Assembly (NCBI GenBank): GCA_938003885.1 | Contig: CALKWT010000164.1 | Location: 1 to 6,187, forward strand | Reading direction: 5' to 3' | DNA length: 6,187 bases | Origin: an uncultured Balneolaceae bacterium | GTDB taxonomy: Bacteria; Bacteroidota; Rhodothermia; Balneolales; Balneolaceae | In this document: one piece after another, positions 1-6,106 of the stretch | Numbering within the stretch: position 1 is the first letter of the stretch | How the letters are laid out: the number at the start of each line of letters is the position of its first letter | Program-made: the position numbers and the translations under genes | Notes under the pieces: model-generated | Told to the model about the DNA's origin: nothing | What the model saw: only the letters and a program-made list of their open reading frames with translations | Databases searched by the model: none

Positions 1-1306
1 GCTTCAAACGAGAAAATCTATCTTCATGGTGACTCACGACAGATATTTCCTGGACAGAGTCTGTAACCAAATTCTCGAGCTGGAAAGCAGCCATCTCTAT
101 CAGCACAATGGGAACTACAGTTACTTTTTGGAGAAAAAGGCGGAACGGGAAGAGGCAGGGCAGACCCGGCAGGAGAAAGTCCGGCAACTCTATAAAAAAG
201 AGCTGGAGTGGATGCGGCGGGGGCCCAAAGCGCGGACCTCGAAATCTAAAACCCGTAAAGATGCATTTTATGAGATTGAAAAACAGGCGCTGAGTTCTCA
301 CGATACTTCTGAAATACGGCTGGAAGCCGACATGGCCCGTTTGGGGAGAAAGATCCTGGAGTTGAAAAATGTGTACAAAAAATTTGATGACACCGTCATT
401 CTGGATGATTTTAGTTACTCCTTCAGTCGCGGAGAACGCATCGGAATAATAGGTAAGAACGGAGTGGGGAAGAGCACCTTTCTGAATCTCCTGACCGGTA
501 GTGAGCCAGTCGATTCAGGTGAAATTATTGTAGGAGAAACGATCGTATTCGGGCACTACACCCAGCGAGGGATCACATTCAACGAAGAGGAGCGTGTGAT
601 CGATATTATGAAAGATATCGCCCATGTGGTAAAACTTGCGGATGGATCGGAGATCAGTGCCTCCAGGTTCCTGGAGCATTTTATGTTCTCACCCGATATG
701 CAATACACTCCCGCAGCCAAGTTGAGCGGCGGGGAGAAAAGGAGGCTGGGCCTGATGATGACCCTCATCAAAAATCCCAACTTCCTGATCCTGGATGAGC
801 CGACGAATGATCTTGATCTGACAACCCTTCAAAAACTGGAAGAGTTTCTGGAGTCGTTCGGAGGCTGCCTGATTCTGGTATCCCACGACCGGTTCTTTAT
901 GGATAAGCTGGTCGACCACTACTTCACATTTGAAGGAGATGGCGTGATCGGGGATTTTCACGGAACGTACGAAGAGTACCGGGAGGAGGTGAAAAAGCGG
1001 GAGGCAGAAGAGAGACGATCCGCCAGAGTGAACTCTTCCGGATCGGGAAGAGAGTTGAAATCTGAAACTGGAAAGAGCGCAACGGAGAAGCAGAAACTTA
1101 CATTCACCGAAAGAAAAGAGATGGGGAAGCTTGAGAAAGAGATCGAGTCTCTGGAAGAGAAGAAGTCCCATCTCATAGATTCTTTAAATGATCCCTCGCT
1201 GGAGTATCCCGAGCAGCTGGAACTCTCGAAAGAGGTGGAGAGGCTTGATTTGGAGATCGGAGAGAAAACCAGCCGCTGGATGGAGCTGGCCGAGAGAGAT
1301 CTCTAG
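1..1306 (+). CDS. ABC-F family ATPase, Uup-like (5'-truncated by window edge)
   Basis: Cytoplasmic, non-transport ABC ATPase with two nucleotide-binding domains. ABC-F proteins act on the ribosome, and Uup-type members also bind branched DNA. The frame is open to the first bases, so the ATG at 26 is internal: the residues after it (VTHDRYFLD) are the H-loop of the first ATPase domain, and the missing part lies to the left. Next comes a charged inter-domain linker with the KARTSKSKTR segment (about nt 230-256) typical of Uup-like proteins. The second ATPase domain has Walker A GKNGVGKST (nt 452-478), Q-loop HYTQ (about 554-565), signature LSGGE (722-736), Walker B LILDEPTNDLD (about 785-817) and H-loop VSHDRF (about 878-895). 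After a Ser/Glu-rich linker, a roughly 70-residue helical tail (nt 1097-1303) with paired heptad-like stretches resembles the Uup C-terminal coiled-coil domain. That tail and the linker favour Uup over EttA or resistance-type ABC-F proteins. All ATPase motifs present look intact. Subfamily assignment is inference; ABC-F membership is secure. Confidence 0.93.
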   Translation, partial: LQTRKSIFMVTHDRYFLDRVCNQILELESSHLYQHNGNYSYFLEKKAEREEAGQTRQEKVRQLYKKELEWMRRGPKARTSKSKTRKDAFYEIEKQALSSHDTSEIRLEADMARLGRKILELKNVYKKFDDTVILDDFSYSFSRGERIGIIGKNGVGKSTFLNLLTGSEPVDSGEIIVGETIVFGHYTQRGITFNEEERVIDIMKDIAHVVKLADGSEISASRFLEHFMFSPDMQYTPAAKLSGGEKRRLGLMMTLIKNPNFLILDEPTNDLDLTTLQKLEEFLESFGGCLILVSHDRFFMDKLVDHYFTFEGDGVIGDFHGTYEEYREEVKKREAEERRSARVNSSGSGRELKSETGKSATEKQKLTFTERKEMGKLEKEIESLEEKKSHLIDSLNDPSLEYPEQLELSKEVERLDLEIGEKTSRWMELAERDL

Positions 1307-1325
1307 TCAGATGTCATCCGGACTA
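1304..1325. terminator. Possible bidirectional terminator hairpin between convergent genes
   Basis: The arms TAGTC (1304-1308) and GACTA (1321-1325) are complementary, as are the inner GAT (1310-1312) and ATC (1316-1318), around a three-base loop. It overlaps the ABC-F stop codon and fills most of the 36-base gap to the UPF0182 stop, which is where a shared terminator would sit. There is no T-run on either side and the stem is short, so this is a weak call made mainly from position. Confidence 0.25.
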
Positions 1326-1342
1326 CTCTGCACCTGAAGATC

Positions 1343-4081
1343 TCACTCTTCGTCGATCATATTGTCAATCTCCTGCATCAGCTCTCCAAAACGGACCCAG
1401 TCCCCATCGGTTGCAGAACGGGTGAGATCCTCCCAGAGTGAGCGGAGCTCAGTCAACTGGCTGGAGGAAACCTGGGCGGGCAGATCTTCCGGGATCACCG
1501 GAAACTCTTCGCTGCTCAACGTAATTGTCTCCGGCAGCACACCTGCAGGCAGAGTAAAGTCCGGATTATCCCCAAACATATCAAAGATGGCCTGTTCGAT
1601 CGTAGGCTGCATAGAGATGTGGTCTCCGATGGAGACGATTACGCGCTGCAGCTGCGGGATCTCCACCCCGTCGGCAATCAGAAATACAGGTTCCACATAG
1701 AGAAAGGAATCTTCGATCGGAATAATCATAAGATTGCCCCGGATCACCCGTGAACCCCGCTGATCCCAGAGGGCTATCTGGCGTGAGATTTCCGGGTCCT
1801 GATCGATCCGGGCATCTATCTGGGCAGGGCCGTAGATCAGCCTCTCTTTTGGGAGCTTGAAAACAACCAGTTCACCGTAGTTTTCAGGATCCGATTTGGC
1901 GGCGATCCATGCGATCATATTGTCCCGGTTGTCAGGGGTAAGAGGGCTGATCAGCATGAACTCCAGCTGCTCCTCTTCCGGCAGGCGAGCCAGCACGTAG
2001 TAAGGTTCCATGATCTGCTGCCGTCCGCCATATTTTTCGATTGGCCGGGCCCACAGGTCCTCCTGGTTATAAAAAACCTGGGGGCGGGTCATATGATACC
2101 GCGAATAAGCTTCAATCTGAATTTCAAAAAGATCCTGGGGATATCGGAAATGCTCCTCCATTCCTTCGGGAAGTTCATCAATGCTTTGGAAAAGATCGGG
2201 TAGAAGTTGCCTGTACACCTGTAAGACAGGATCCTGCTCATCCATCACATAGTAGTTGACCTCCCCGTGATAGGCATCCACCACTATTTTTACTGAATTT
2301 CGAATGTAATTAAATCGCGGGTGGTAATATTCGGCATAGGGAAAATAGGCGGAGGTGGTATAAGCATCTTGCATCCAGTAGAGCCTGCCGTTATTCATAA
2401 CCAGATAGGGGTCGTTATCCAGCTCCAGAAAGGGGGTTATTTTACGGATTCTCTCCTGTACGCTTCGCCATATTTGCAATCTGCTCTCGTTGGTAATCTC
2501 ATTTGAGAGCAAAATATTGATGTCATTTAACTCCCATGCAAAGAGTGCTTTCAAAAAGAAATTGCTGATTTGAATTCCTCCTCTGCCATCATAATGCACA
2601 TAGACGTTTTCATCGCCGTCGGGGTAATGGAGCTCTTCTATTTGGGTGTTTACAATATAATAGCCGGAGCTGTTCTCCCCATAGTAGATGGCCGGATTTT
2701 CTACATAGAGATCATCACTGTCGTAAACAGGAGGGAGGTTCCGTACGGTGAGCACAGGTTCCCCCTGCCGGTTTGTCTCTGTTACCGCATTCATCACAAG
2801 TCCATATCCGTGGGTATATTGCATGTGACGGTTGGTCCAGGTGTCTGACTGGCTCGGCAGCTGCCGGGCGATCTCACGCGCAGAGAGCATCATCTGTTTC
2901 ACTTCTCCGTCAATCATATAGCGGTCGTTGTCGATTGTATAAAATTCGTAGTAAGAGCGAATTTCCTGGAGCTGTTTGTAAGCACCGATCAACAGTCGGG
3001 GATCCCAGAGTCGGATATTATCCACCGCATCCTGATTGTTTCGGATATCCCTGATGTTCAGTCTGTCTGTGGGGATATATTCCACCACCCGTGCATCTTG
3101 AAGGTTGTAGGCAAGCCGGGTCATTTCAATGTTATTCTCCAGATAGGGTGCTTCCAGCCGGAGTTCATTCGGATCCACACTGAACTGCTGGGCCAGATTG
3201 GGAAGAATAAAGCGCCCTAAAATGGCGACTGCAATAAGGAGTGCTCCCATAACCGGTACATACTTCAGGTAGGACCGTGTCCATCGGATCGCAATGAGTA
3301 AAACACCAAGAATACCAGAGAGAATAACAAGAATCCATAAAGCCGGAATATGGATTGCAACGTCTGTATAGGTGGCACCTGTAACAAGCCCATGCGGATT
3401 GAGCAGTATCTTAAACCTGTCCAGGTAGAAACCCCAACCCAGCAGCAGCACCCAGATGCCGATATTGACGGAGAGATGATTCAGTACTTCCGGCTTGGCC
3501 CGGAATTCCGTGAAAGAGAGAATCGTGAGCAAACCAGAGAAGATATAGGCCAGCAGCAAGATGGCAACCGTGATAAAGACAATGGAGACAAGGGAGCTCT
3601 GCAATACATCCCAGAACGGCAGGCGGAGCAGATAGAAGGAGATATCACGCCCGAAGAGCGGGTCGGTTGCGCCAAACTCGACGCTGCTGATAAATCGAAG
3701 GGATTCATCCCACCGGATCATTACGCTGAGGGAAAGCAGAAATGCCAAGATCAAACCGGCTACTGTAAAGATCTGCTTCATCCGTTTTGCCGAATCGAGG
3801 GAATTCATGTTGATCTCCAGCCCCTGGAACGGCCCGCTGCCTTGCAGATTGACATATTGTAACTCACTTGCCAATACTCTGAAATTGTAAACGAAATAGA
3901 GGGCCGCGACAAGAAAGGCTGAGATAATCAGTATAAACTGGGTACTTTTGAGTACCCAGAAAACAGATGCATATCCCAGTTCATTCAACCAGAGCCACTC
4001 AAAAATCCACCCGGAAGTAATAGAGAGGAGAAAAAGAGGTATCGCGATAATGAGAAAAGTTTTAAATAACTTTGAAGACAT
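1343..4081 (-). CDS. UPF0182 (COG1615) family membrane protein
   Basis: 912-residue integral membrane protein of a family with no established biochemical function. About seven hydrophobic helices lie near residues 7-27, 47-67, 104-122, 162-188, 203-222, 245-266 and 272-292. A large soluble region follows (about 300-912), probably outside the cytoplasmic membrane. Family hallmarks as I recall them occur in order: WLWLNELGY (30-37), DPLFGRDISFYLLRLPF (140-156), HG-V-GA-YTDV (230-241), an N-I-MTR-AY block (about 317-325), NIRLWDPR (355-362), YTHGYG (422-427), YPQDLFEIQ (647-655), YHM then FYNQEDLW (662-677), ISPLTPDNRDNM (711-722), YGPAQIDARID (750-760), LWDQRGSRVIRGNL (771-784) and YVEP (795-798). 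The tail is acidic and helical (about 873-912) and ends DEE. Length is normal for the family and no frame break is seen. The chosen start is the first Met before a basic, hydrophobic N-terminus; no Shine-Dalgarno precedes it and the upstream bases are AT-rich. It is convergent with the ABC-F gene and diverges from the genes to its right. Family call is firm, function unknown. Confidence 0.95.
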   Translation of the reverse strand: MSSKLFKTFLIIAIPLFLLSITSGWIFEWLWLNELGYASVFWVLKSTQFILIISAFLVAALYFVYNFRVLASELQYVNLQGSGPFQGLEINMNSLDSAKRMKQIFTVAGLILAFLLSLSVMIRWDESLRFISSVEFGATDPLFGRDISFYLLRLPFWDVLQSSLVSIVFITVAILLLAYIFSGLLTILSFTEFRAKPEVLNHLSVNIGIWVLLLGWGFYLDRFKILLNPHGLVTGATYTDVAIHIPALWILVILSGILGVLLIAIRWTRSYLKYVPVMGALLIAVAILGRFILPNLAQQFSVDPNELRLEAPYLENNIEMTRLAYNLQDARVVEYIPTDRLNIRDIRNNQDAVDNIRLWDPRLLIGAYKQLQEIRSYYEFYTIDNDRYMIDGEVKQMMLSAREIARQLPSQSDTWTNRHMQYTHGYGLVMNAVTETNRQGEPVLTVRNLPPVYDSDDLYVENPAIYYGENSSGYYIVNTQIEELHYPDGDENVYVHYDGRGGIQISNFFLKALFAWELNDINILLSNEITNESRLQIWRSVQERIRKITPFLELDNDPYLVMNNGRLYWMQDAYTTSAYFPYAEYYHPRFNYIRNSVKIVVDAYHGEVNYYVMDEQDPVLQVYRQLLPDLFQSIDELPEGMEEHFRYPQDLFEIQIEAYSRYHMTRPQVFYNQEDLWARPIEKYGGRQQIMEPYYVLARLPEEEQLEFMLISPLTPDNRDNMIAWIAAKSDPENYGELVVFKLPKERLIYGPAQIDARIDQDPEISRQIALWDQRGSRVIRGNLMIIPIEDSFLYVEPVFLIADGVEIPQLQRVIVSIGDHISMQPTIEQAIFDMFGDNPDFTLPAGVLPETITLSSEEFPVIPEDLPAQVSSSQLTELRSLWEDLTRSATDGDWVRFGELMQEIDNMIDEE

Positions 4082-4095
4082 AAACTATATGCTGG

Positions 4096-4124
4096 TTGAC
4101 TTTCGTTTAACGCTAAAATATAAG
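4096..4124 (+). promoter_or_regulatory. Candidate rightward sigma70-like promoter TTGACT-N17-TATAAG
   Basis: TTGACT (4096-4101) and TATAAG (4119-4124) are separated by exactly 17 bases. A transcript starting near 4131 would cross about 270 non-coding bases before the zinc-ribbon gene at 4402, so it would have a long leader or encode a separate small RNA. The motif lies in AT-rich sequence where matches arise easily, and the host may use a Bacteroidota-type promoter consensus. Confidence 0.3.
4109..4117 (+). repeat. Left copy of 9-bp direct repeat AACGCTAAA
   Basis: AACGCTAAA occurs here and again at 4385-4393. The match extends imperfectly to TTTAA(A)CGCTAAA followed by an AT-rich run in both places. 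The two copies bracket about 267 bases of unassigned sequence next to the zinc-ribbon gene. This is compatible with a target-site duplication or a small local duplication, but no terminal inverted repeats are evident. Confidence 0.45.
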
Positions 4125-4125
4125 C

Positions 4126-4131
4126 ATTATA
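4126..4131 (-). promoter_or_regulatory. Candidate -10 element for the UPF0182 gene
   Basis: Read on the minus strand this is TATAAT, a perfect sigma70-type -10 box, placed so that the transcript would carry a leader of about 35-40 bases before the UPF0182 start. A second AT-rich motif, TATATTTT (4115-4122 on the minus strand), resembles the TAnnTTTG -7 box of Bacteroidota promoters. No convincing -35 or -33 partner is visible at the right distance, so the exact promoter is uncertain. Confidence 0.3.
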
Positions 4132-4384
4132 AAAGTTAGTCACGAACGCTCTTGACATAGAGGGCAGGATCGCAGGTTGAATTGTGGCAGCAGATGTAGC
4201 GGGTTGATTCAACAAGGGCTTTCCGCCGGGTCGGGATGCTTCTGATTATTGACGGACATCCAGTCGGAGGCAGCTGCATGCTTTGATAACGTTTGTCTTT
4301 TCTGTGCCTGTAATTTTTACTGGGCAGCCAGCAGGTGGGATGGCAATCTATTGTACTTGTCAACGCCTGTAGAGGATGCCTTTA

Positions 4385-4393
4385 AACGCTAAA
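4385..4393 (+). repeat. Right copy of 9-bp direct repeat AACGCTAAA
   Basis: Partner of the copy at 4109-4117. It lies nine bases before the start codon of the zinc-ribbon gene, inside the AT-rich leader where a Bacteroidota-type translation start would be expected. Confidence 0.45.
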
Positions 4394-4401
4394 TTTAATT
4401 G

Positions 4402-4560
4402 ATGGATCAGATAAAAGAGTGCCCCGGTTGTGCTATGGAAATCGCTAATCACAACGAGGTATGCCCTATTTGCGGTTATGAGTTTCCTGTGCATCCCCGC
4501 TCATTTCAGATTGCGGTATGGGGGTTGATCCTGCTTCTTCTCTTATGGATACTCTTTTGA
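4402..4560 (+). CDS. Small zinc-ribbon protein with one C-terminal membrane helix
   Basis: A 52-residue reading frame, short enough to be missed by length cut-offs. Residues 7-24 carry two cysteine knuckles, CPGC (7-10) and CPICG (21-25). This C-x2-C-x10-C-x2-C spacing is typical of a zinc ribbon that binds one structural zinc. A short GYEFPVHPRS connector follows, and residues 37-52 are almost entirely hydrophobic (Trp, Leu, Ile, Val), ending at the stop: a single tail-anchor-like helix. Reading frame, cysteine spacing and a helix ending exactly at the stop argue strongly against chance. The start is ATG at 4402 after AT-rich sequence without a Shine-Dalgarno. By the positive-inside rule the zinc ribbon probably faces the cytoplasm with the helix in the inner membrane; this is inference. 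It resembles the short zinc-ribbon domain proteins annotated in many genomes. Partner and role are unknown. It is divergent from UPF0182 and codirectional with msrA, 309 bases upstream. Confidence 0.8.
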   Translation: MDQIKECPGCAMEIANHNEVCPICGYEFPVHPRSFQIAVWGLILLLLLWILF

Positions 4561-4763
4561 GGAAGAGGACCGGGAGGTATTTTGTTTTAATTATGGGTTT
4601 TCCAGGCCAGATATATGAAAATGAAGAGCTGTACGTTTGGAATAGATGGAGTGGAAGTTTTCTCATAGCTCCGATTGTAATACGTAACCGGACAGGGAAT
4701 AAATTGCTGAAATAGCAGGATCGGTCCGGGAATCGGGCGATCGGGATGCGGATCCCCTTCAGG

Positions 4764-4793
4764 CTGAGCTCCGCGGGTGCCGGAGCTGCTCAG
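4764..4793 (+). other. GC-rich hairpin upstream of msrA
   Basis: CTGAG-CTCCG (4764-4773) pairs with CGGAG (4781-4785) and CTCAG (4789-4793). The stem has ten base pairs with a three-base bulge (4786-4788) and a seven-base loop. It lies about 25 bases before the candidate msrA promoter. It could end transcription from the zinc-ribbon side, but no T-run follows, so termination is unproven. Confidence 0.4.
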
Positions 4794-4817
4794 TAAGAGT
4801 TCCAATAATATCAACAA

Positions 4818-4847
4818 TTGATCTGTATGTATGGTATCTTTTATAAC
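4818..4847 (+). promoter_or_regulatory. Candidate msrA promoter TTGATC-N18-TATAAC
   Basis: TTGATC (4818-4823) and TATAAC (4842-4847) are 18 bases apart in an AT-rich stretch just before msrA. Transcription would begin near 4853-4855, which is downstream of the ATG at 4831 and upstream of the ATG at 4870. If real, this promoter decides the start codon in favour of 4870. An overlapping TATCTTTT (4835-4842) also resembles a Bacteroidota -7 box. Confidence 0.35.
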
Positions 4848-4869
4848 CATTTCAATTTTATTCACGATT

Positions 4870-5439
4870 ATGAGCCCATTATCTGAACCAAGTCAATCTG
4901 AAAATGAAGTGGCAGTCTTTGGTGCAGGCTGTTTCTGGTGTGTGGAAGCGATCTATCAGCGCGTCAACGGTGTGGTTTCCGTGGAGTCTGGTTATGCCGG
5001 GGGGCACCTGGAGAATCCGACCTACCGGGAGGTAACCACCGGGCGGACCGGCCATGCCGAAGTGGCAAAAGTGATTTATGACCCTTCCGTGATCAGCTAT
5101 AAGGAGCTGCTTGAAGTTTTTTGGCATACCCACGACCCCACTACCCTCAACCGGCAGGGTGCGGATGTAGGGCCACAATATCGCTCAGCCATCTTCTACC
5201 TGAATGAAGCGCAGAAAGAGATTGCGGAGGAATCACTGAAAGAAACAGACCGATCCGGACTCTGGGGGGCACCTATCGTTACAGAAATTACCCCGCTGAC
5301 CAATTACAGTACGGCAGAGGATTATCATCAGAATTACTTCAACAACAATCCCAATGCCGGGTACTGTTCCATAGTCATTGCTCCGAAAGTAGCAAAGTTT
5401 AAAAAAGATTTTCCCCACTTACTTCGTGATTCATTATAA
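4870..5439 (+). CDS. msrA: Peptide methionine-S-sulfoxide reductase MsrA
   Basis: Reduces methionine-S-sulfoxide, free or in proteins, back to methionine using thioredoxin-type reductants. From the preferred start the protein has 189 residues, close to the single-domain family length. GCFWC (20-24) supplies the catalytic Cys21. Other active-site residues known from the family are present: Tyr42 in GYAGG (41-45), Glu64 in GHAE (61-64), and Asp99 and Tyr104 in ADVGPQYRS (98-106). YHQNYF (152-157) and C-terminal YC-x-IVIAPKVAKF (165-177) are also typical. Cys166 and Cys24 are the candidate resolving cysteines; the usual second C-terminal cysteine is absent. There is no fused MsrB domain. An in-frame ATG at 4831 would add 13 hydrophobic, uncharged residues. 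I reject it because that stretch is AT-rich, lacks the basic n-region of a signal peptide and overlaps a promoter-like element, so the enzyme is probably cytoplasmic. Identity is secure; the start is moderately sure. Confidence 0.95.
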   Translation: MSPLSEPSQSENEVAVFGAGCFWCVEAIYQRVNGVVSVESGYAGGHLENPTYREVTTGRTGHAEVAKVIYDPSVISYKELLEVFWHTHDPTTLNRQGADVGPQYRSAIFYLNEAQKEIAEESLKETDRSGLWGAPIVTEITPLTNYSTAEDYHQNYFNNNPNAGYCSIVIAPKVAKFKKDFPHLLRDSL

Positions 5440-5464
5440 TAGGAGTGTATCATTCCATGAATTT

Positions 5465-5509
5465 CCGGTATAACATCTTGCTGTAAGGAGATCACGAAGA
5501 TGTAACCGG
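5465..5509 (+). other. Long inverted repeat between msrA and the DUF2911 gene
   Basis: CCGGT (5465-5469) plus ACATCTT (5473-5479) pair with AAGATGT (5497-5503) plus ACCGG (5505-5509). This gives twelve base pairs interrupted by a 3-by-1 internal loop and closed by a 17-base loop that contains AAGGAG (5485-5490). It starts 26 bases after the msrA stop. The absence of a T-run makes a standard intrinsic terminator unlikely; a 3'-end stabiliser, processing site or regulatory hairpin is possible. A small perfect hairpin AGAAT-CAT-ATTCT (5511-5523) follows immediately. Confidence 0.5.
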
Positions 5510-5546
5510 GAGAATCATATTCTGTCATCCATTCAACATGTCACCT

Positions 5547-6095
5547 ATGAAAACATTATTGTCCATTGCCGGCATTCTGCTGGCAACCGCCTGTTTCCAG
5601 ATCGCTCACGCCCAGGAGAGAACGACCGACCGTGTTTGGCAGAGTCCCAATGCGGCTGTAACACAAACTATTGGCCTGACGGAAATCCACATTACCTACG
5701 GACGGCCATCTGTCAGAGGACGGGTGATCTTTGGCGATCTGGTGCCATATGGAGAGGTTTGGCGAACCGGAGCCAATGAATCGACAGTCGTCATCTTCTC
5801 AGATGATGTAAAGATTGCAGGAGACCCGGTTCCTGCCGGTACCTACTCACTCTATACCATTCCCGGTGTCGACACCTGGACGATTATTCTGAACCATAAA
5901 CTCTCCTGGGGAACACAGTATGACAGTGAGGAAGATTTTCTGCGTGTAGAGGCCAGGCCGGAAAAGTCTCAACACATGGAGCAGATGATGCTCTACTTTG
6001 AGAATGTTACAGATCATACCGGAGATTTGATAATTCACTGGGATGATGTAAAAGTGTCTGTCCCTATTGAGACCCCCCTTCACTCCGATAACTGA
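5547..6095 (+). CDS. Exported DUF2911 domain protein
   Basis: 182 residues from the preferred start. The N-terminus is a signal peptide: MK, a hydrophobic core to about residue 18, then AHA (20-22) before Gln23, a good signal peptidase I site. Cys16 follows LATA, so a lipoprotein signal is a weaker alternative. The mature part is a DUF2911 domain, recognised by RPSVRGRVIFGDLVPYG (53-69) running into E-VWRTGANE (70-78), then PAGTYSLYTIPG (96-107) and W-T-IILN (111-116). This family is frequent in Bacteroidota and relatives and has no established activity. It is likely periplasmic or outer-membrane-facing. An ATG nine bases upstream (5538, adding MSP) is possible, but MK is the better signal-peptide start. 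No Shine-Dalgarno is seen. It follows msrA by about 107 bases on the same strand, with a hairpin between, so co-transcription is possible but not shown. No truncation is evident. Confidence 0.92.
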   Translation: MKTLLSIAGILLATACFQIAHAQERTTDRVWQSPNAAVTQTIGLTEIHITYGRPSVRGRVIFGDLVPYGEVWRTGANESTVVIFSDDVKIAGDPVPAGTYSLYTIPGVDTWTIILNHKLSWGTQYDSEEDFLRVEARPEKSQHMEQMMLYFENVTDHTGDLIIHWDDVKVSVPIETPLHSDN

Positions 6096-6106
6096 TCAGT
6101 TGTATA

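Larger units (their letters stand above)
4082..4401. other. Gene-free divergent intergenic stretch with flanking direct repeats
   Basis: 320 bases between the divergent UPF0182 and zinc-ribbon genes. The edges are AT-rich and promoter-like. The middle (about 4140-4380) has higher GC and no recognisable gene. A minus-strand reading frame (TTG at 4363 to stop at 4136, about 75 codons, six cysteines) runs through it, but it lacks an ATG at its upstream end and resembles no family I know. One inverted repeat, GTTGAAT (4176-4182) with ATTCAAC (4207-4213), has a 24-base loop. I recognise no riboswitch, tRNA or known small RNA. Confidence 0.5.
4561..4869. other. Intergenic stretch upstream of msrA without a supported gene
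   Basis: 309 bases between the zinc-ribbon stop and the preferred msrA start. A + strand frame from ATG 4593 to a stop at 4715 would give about 40 residues; it has no recognisable motif and no ribosome-binding site, so I do not call it. The GC-rich part (about 4718-4793) contains repeated ATCGGG-like words and one stable hairpin (4764-4793). The last 60 bases are AT-rich and carry a promoter-like pair. Confidence 0.5.

Noticed and set aside
26..28. ATG at 26 as the true start of the ABC-F gene
   Set aside because: The frame is open upstream, and the residues immediately after it are the H-loop that ends a first ATPase domain, so the gene begins outside the window.
689..1171. Minus-strand frame of 160 codons opposite the ABC-F gene
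   Set aside because: It lies entirely antisense to clear ABC-F motifs and has no recognisable domain; it is a shadow of the real gene.
1295..1304. Perfect palindrome AGAGATCTCT at the ABC-F 3' end
   Set aside because: It lies in Glu/Arg/Asp/Leu codons of the coding tail and has no loop; GA-rich codons explain it.
3350..3862. Plus-strand frame of 170 codons opposite the UPF0182 gene
   Set aside because: The product is low-complexity and rich in Gln, Asp and Lys, and it lies antisense to the conserved membrane-helix region; no motif supports it.
4152..4157. Perfect TTGACA on the plus strand
   Set aside because: No -10-like hexamer lies 15 to 19 bases downstream, so it is not a complete promoter.
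4518..4715. Plus-strand frame of 65 codons overlapping the zinc-ribbon gene
   Set aside because: It starts within the membrane-helix codons of the zinc-ribbon gene in another frame, has no family resemblance and no ribosome-binding site.
4587..4865. Minus-strand frame of 92 codons in the msrA upstream region
   Set aside because: It runs through the GC-rich hairpin and the promoter-like DNA, and its product has no motif or sensible composition.
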